Shown here: piece after piece, positions 13,866-15,531 of the stretch
Numbering within the stretch: the stretch's first letter is position 1
Layout of the letters: every line of letters starts with the position of its first letter
The notes under the pieces: generated by a model
Database searches by the model: none
What the model was told of the DNA's origin: nothing
The model's input: the letters and a program-made list of their open reading frames with translations, nothing else
Assembly (NCBI GenBank): GCA_018895795.1
Contig: JAHINZ010000006.1
Location: 1-15,531 of the forward strand
Source: Alphaproteobacteria bacterium
GTDB taxonomy: Bacteria > Pseudomonadota > Alphaproteobacteria > Caulobacterales > Caulobacteraceae
DNA length: 15,531 nt
Direction: 5' to 3'
Made by a program: the position numbers and the translations under genes

Positions 13866-13984
13866 GACTCGCCCCCTCCTGGTTGCTTCGCAGCCGTCCT
13901 CCTCCGTAGGGGGAAGATGAAATCGCGCCGACCTCGTCTTCCCCCTCCGGGGGAGGAGCGCCGCAGGCGCGGAGGGGGCAAGTC
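13866..13984. repeat. Large imperfect palindromic intergenic element
   Basis: The outer arms at 13866-13879 and 13971-13984 match in 13 of 14 bases as inverted repeats (GACTCGCCCCCTCC against GACTTGCCCCCTCC). Inner segments continue the dyad: TCCTCC and GGGGGAAGA at about 13900-13917 match the complement of TCTTCCCCC and GGAGGA at about 13937-13957. A local CCCCCTCCGGGGG hairpin sits inside (13941-13953). Similar C-tract/G-tract elements are common between genes in Caulobacter-type genomes, to my knowledge. It fills the gap between convergent genes and may also end both transcripts. Confidence 0.6.
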
Positions 13985-13994
13985 GCCCGCTCGC

Positions 13995-14660
13995 TCAGGC
14001 CGAGGCCTTCAGCAGATCCAGCACCACGTGCAGGCTGTCGGCGACGTGGATGCACTTGTCATGCATCTCCTCGTTCGGATCGAGGATGTCGGGGACCATC
14101 ACGGTCATCATGCCGGCCGCGTGGGCGGCGCGGACGCCGGGGTGCGAGTCCTCCAGCGCCAGGCAGAGCGTCGGATCGATGCTGATCCTGCGGGCGGCTT
14201 CCAGATAGGGATCCGGATGCGGCTTGTGCCGGGTGACGTCGGCATTGGCGACCACCGCGTGGAAGCGGGGCAGCAGACCAAAGCGGCCCAGATATTTCTC
14301 GACCGAGGCGATGCCGTTCGAGGTGGCGATGGCGCGCGGCATGCCGATGTCGTCCAGATAGTCGAGGATCTCGATCACCCCGCCCTTCAGCCGGGTCTCG
14401 GCCTCCAGCAGGTCCTCGACGTCAGTCCAGACGCGTTCAAAATAGGCCTGGACCGGAAAGGTCTCGCCATAGAGGTCACGAAGCAACACCGCGCTCTCGG
14501 GGTTGGTCTTGCCGACCATGGCGGCATAGATCTCGCCGGTGAAGGCCACGCCAAATCGCGCGCCCGCCTCGATCATCGCGGCGCGATAGACGATCTCGGT
14601 GTCCAGCAGCAGGCCGTCCATGTCGAAGACCACCGCCTCGACGCGGCGGGGAAAGCTCAA
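13995..14660 (-). CDS. HAD-superfamily (beta-phosphoglucomutase-like) phosphatase
   Basis: This 221-residue HAD subfamily IA protein has nucleophile D13 and acid/base D15 in FDMDG, a helical cap domain at about 20-85, S114 in ATSNG (motif II), K146 in HKPHPDPY (motif III) and ED at 170-171 (motif IV). All catalytic residues are present. The LLLDTE motif after the nucleophile is typical of the phosphoglucomutase/sugar-phosphatase branch. The substrate is unknown; small phosphorylated sugars or phosphoglycolate are possible. The start is TTG at 14660, supported by GGAG (14669-14672) eight bases upstream and by its 4-base overlap (TTGA) with the serB stop; no ATG lies before the FDMDG motif. Co-translation with serB suggests shared expression, not necessarily a shared pathway. 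It ends with an Ala-rich tail just before the palindromic element. Confidence 0.88.
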   Translation of the reverse strand: MSFPRRVEAVVFDMDGLLLDTEIVYRAAMIEAGARFGVAFTGEIYAAMVGKTNPESAVLLRDLYGETFPVQAYFERVWTDVEDLLEAETRLKGGVIEILDYLDDIGMPRAIATSNGIASVEKYLGRFGLLPRFHAVVANADVTRHKPHPDPYLEAARRISIDPTLCLALEDSHPGVRAAHAAGMMTVMVPDILDPNEEMHDKCIHVADSLHVVLDLLKASA

Positions 14661-15531
14661 GAGACGAACTCCGAGGCCTTGTAGCCCTGGAAGTAGAGCA
14701 AGGCGGTGAGGTCGGCGTGATCGACCTTGGCGTGGGCCTGGGCCGCGACGATCGGCTTGGCGCGATAGGCCACGCCCAGACCGGCGGCCTCGATCATCGC
14801 CAGATCATTGGCCCCATCGCCCACCGCCAGGGCGTCGGCTGGCGTCAGGCCCAGGGCGGCGGTTTCCTCGACCAGGGCGGCCAGCTTGGCTTCCTTGCCC
14901 AGGATCGGCTCGCCCACCTGGCCCGTCAGCTTGCCGTCCGCCTCGATCAGGGTGTTGGCGCGGTTCAGGTGGAAGCCCGCGGCCTTCGCCACCCGGCTGG
15001 TGAAGAAGGTGAAGCCGCCCGAGACCAGGGCGCAGCGCGCGCCGTGGGCGGCCATGGTCTCGACCAGGGTCTTGGCCCCGGGATTGAGCCGTACGCGCTG
15101 GTCGTAACAGCTCTGCAGGGCGTCGACCGACAGGCCCGTCAGCATGCCAACCCGCTCGCGCAGGGCCCCCTCGAAAGCCAGCTCGCCGCGCATGGCCCGC
15201 TCGGTGATCTCCGAGACCTTGTCCTTGACGCCGGCGAAGTCGGCCAGCTCGTCCAGGCATTCGACATTGATGATCGTCGAGTCCATGTCGGCGATCAGCA
15301 GGCGCTTCCTGCGATTGGCGACAGACTGGACCGCGAGGTCGACCGGCAGGTCCGCCAGGTCGGCCTTGAGCGACGGTAAGTCGCCGCTTTCGACGAAGAA
15401 GTCGGCGGCCAGCGGCCCCAAGTCCTCGCGACGGCTGGACAGCCTGGCTTCGACGCGCGACACGGCTTGTGCGTAGGCGTCGGGGTCGGCCCCCACGACG
15501 GTGAGGACAGTCGGAATGGTGGAGAGTTCGG
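14657..15531 (-). CDS. serB: Phosphoserine phosphatase SerB, 5' end cut by window edge
   Basis: This enzyme removes phosphate from O-phosphoserine, the last step of L-serine synthesis in the cytosol. The visible 291 residues run to the window edge without a stop. A GTG at 15496 could be read as a start, but the frame upstream encodes a beta-strand (IPTVLTVVG) typical of the SerB N-terminal domain, so the true start is probably outside. The HAD core shows ADMDST with the nucleophile Asp at about 15287-15289, ALVSGGFT (motif II), GKEAK (motif III Lys) and GDGANDLAM (motif IV). NVECLDELAD, carrying the substrate-contacting Glu, follows motif I. The region before the core corresponds to a short N-terminal domain. 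The stop overlaps the start of the downstream HAD phosphatase gene. Confidence 0.94.
   Translation of the reverse strand, partial: ELSTIPTVLTVVGADPDAYAQAVSRVEARLSSRREDLGPLAADFFVESGDLPSLKADLADLPVDLAVQSVANRRKRLLIADMDSTIINVECLDELADFAGVKDKVSEITERAMRGELAFEGALRERVGMLTGLSVDALQSCYDQRVRLNPGAKTLVETMAAHGARCALVSGGFTFFTSRVAKAAGFHLNRANTLIEADGKLTGQVGEPILGKEAKLAALVEETAALGLTPADALAVGDGANDLAMIEAAGLGVAYRAKPIVAAQAHAKVDHADLTALLYFQGYKASEFVS

Noticed and set aside
1..15531. CRISPR array, prophage, transposase, tRNA or rRNA
   Set aside because: I saw no regularly spaced repeats, no integrase or transposase motifs and no tRNA-like or rRNA sequence.

Overview
The window is about two-thirds G+C with very dense coding, short divergent promoter regions and strong GC-ending codon bias. 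The gene set (hflK-hflC beside a divergent mrp, TonB-free FadL-type porin, SerB with a following HAD phosphatase, an HMBD/YHS copper ATPase under CsoR) and a TTGACGC-type promoter box suggest an alphaproteobacterium, most likely Caulobacter or a close relative. This placement is inference from protein flavour and style; no rRNA or tRNA is present to confirm it.

Left part (1-2462): a copper-resistance pair. A Cu(I) P1B-type ATPase gene runs leftward off the window edge, and a csoR-like copper-sensing repressor runs rightward. Their 77-bp divergent gap carries two 15-bp C/G-rich palindromes, one lying inside the -35/-10 spacer of a good promoter for the ATPase. Middle-left (2463-5071): a stand-alone SDR very like the 3-hydroxyacyl-CoA dehydrogenase part of peroxisomal MFE-2, then a FadL/OmpP1-type outer-membrane hydrophobic-substrate channel. 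Each is followed by a strong intrinsic terminator; together they suggest uptake and oxidation of fatty or other hydrophobic acids.

Centre (5072-9321): the Mrp/ApbC-type Fe-S carrier ATPase (leftward, without the usual C-terminal CxxC) is divergent from hflK-hflC (rightward, 4-nt overlap), whose products form the membrane complex that controls FtsH. A secreted protein of the 'purine nucleoside permease' (NUP) family follows behind a hairpin.

Right-centre (9318-13864) is the most interesting part. A leftward operon encodes a DUF3034 family outer-membrane-like protein and an exported group 1 truncated haemoglobin. Divergent to it, a rightward operon encodes an exported cupredoxin-like 'methylamine utilization' protein and a membrane-bound sensor with HAMP, degenerate GGDEF and apparently intact EAL domains. 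Four cell-envelope or membrane proteins (haem, type-1-like copper, beta-rich outer membrane, c-di-GMP phosphodiesterase) sharing one 172-bp control region look like a periplasmic redox or gas-sensing module feeding cyclic-di-GMP signalling. That role is a hypothesis.

Right end (13865-15531): an imperfect ~119-bp dyad lies between the convergent ends of the EAL gene and a HAD phosphatase. The phosphatase is translationally coupled (TTGA overlap) to serB, phosphoserine phosphatase of serine synthesis, whose 5' end lies beyond the window.
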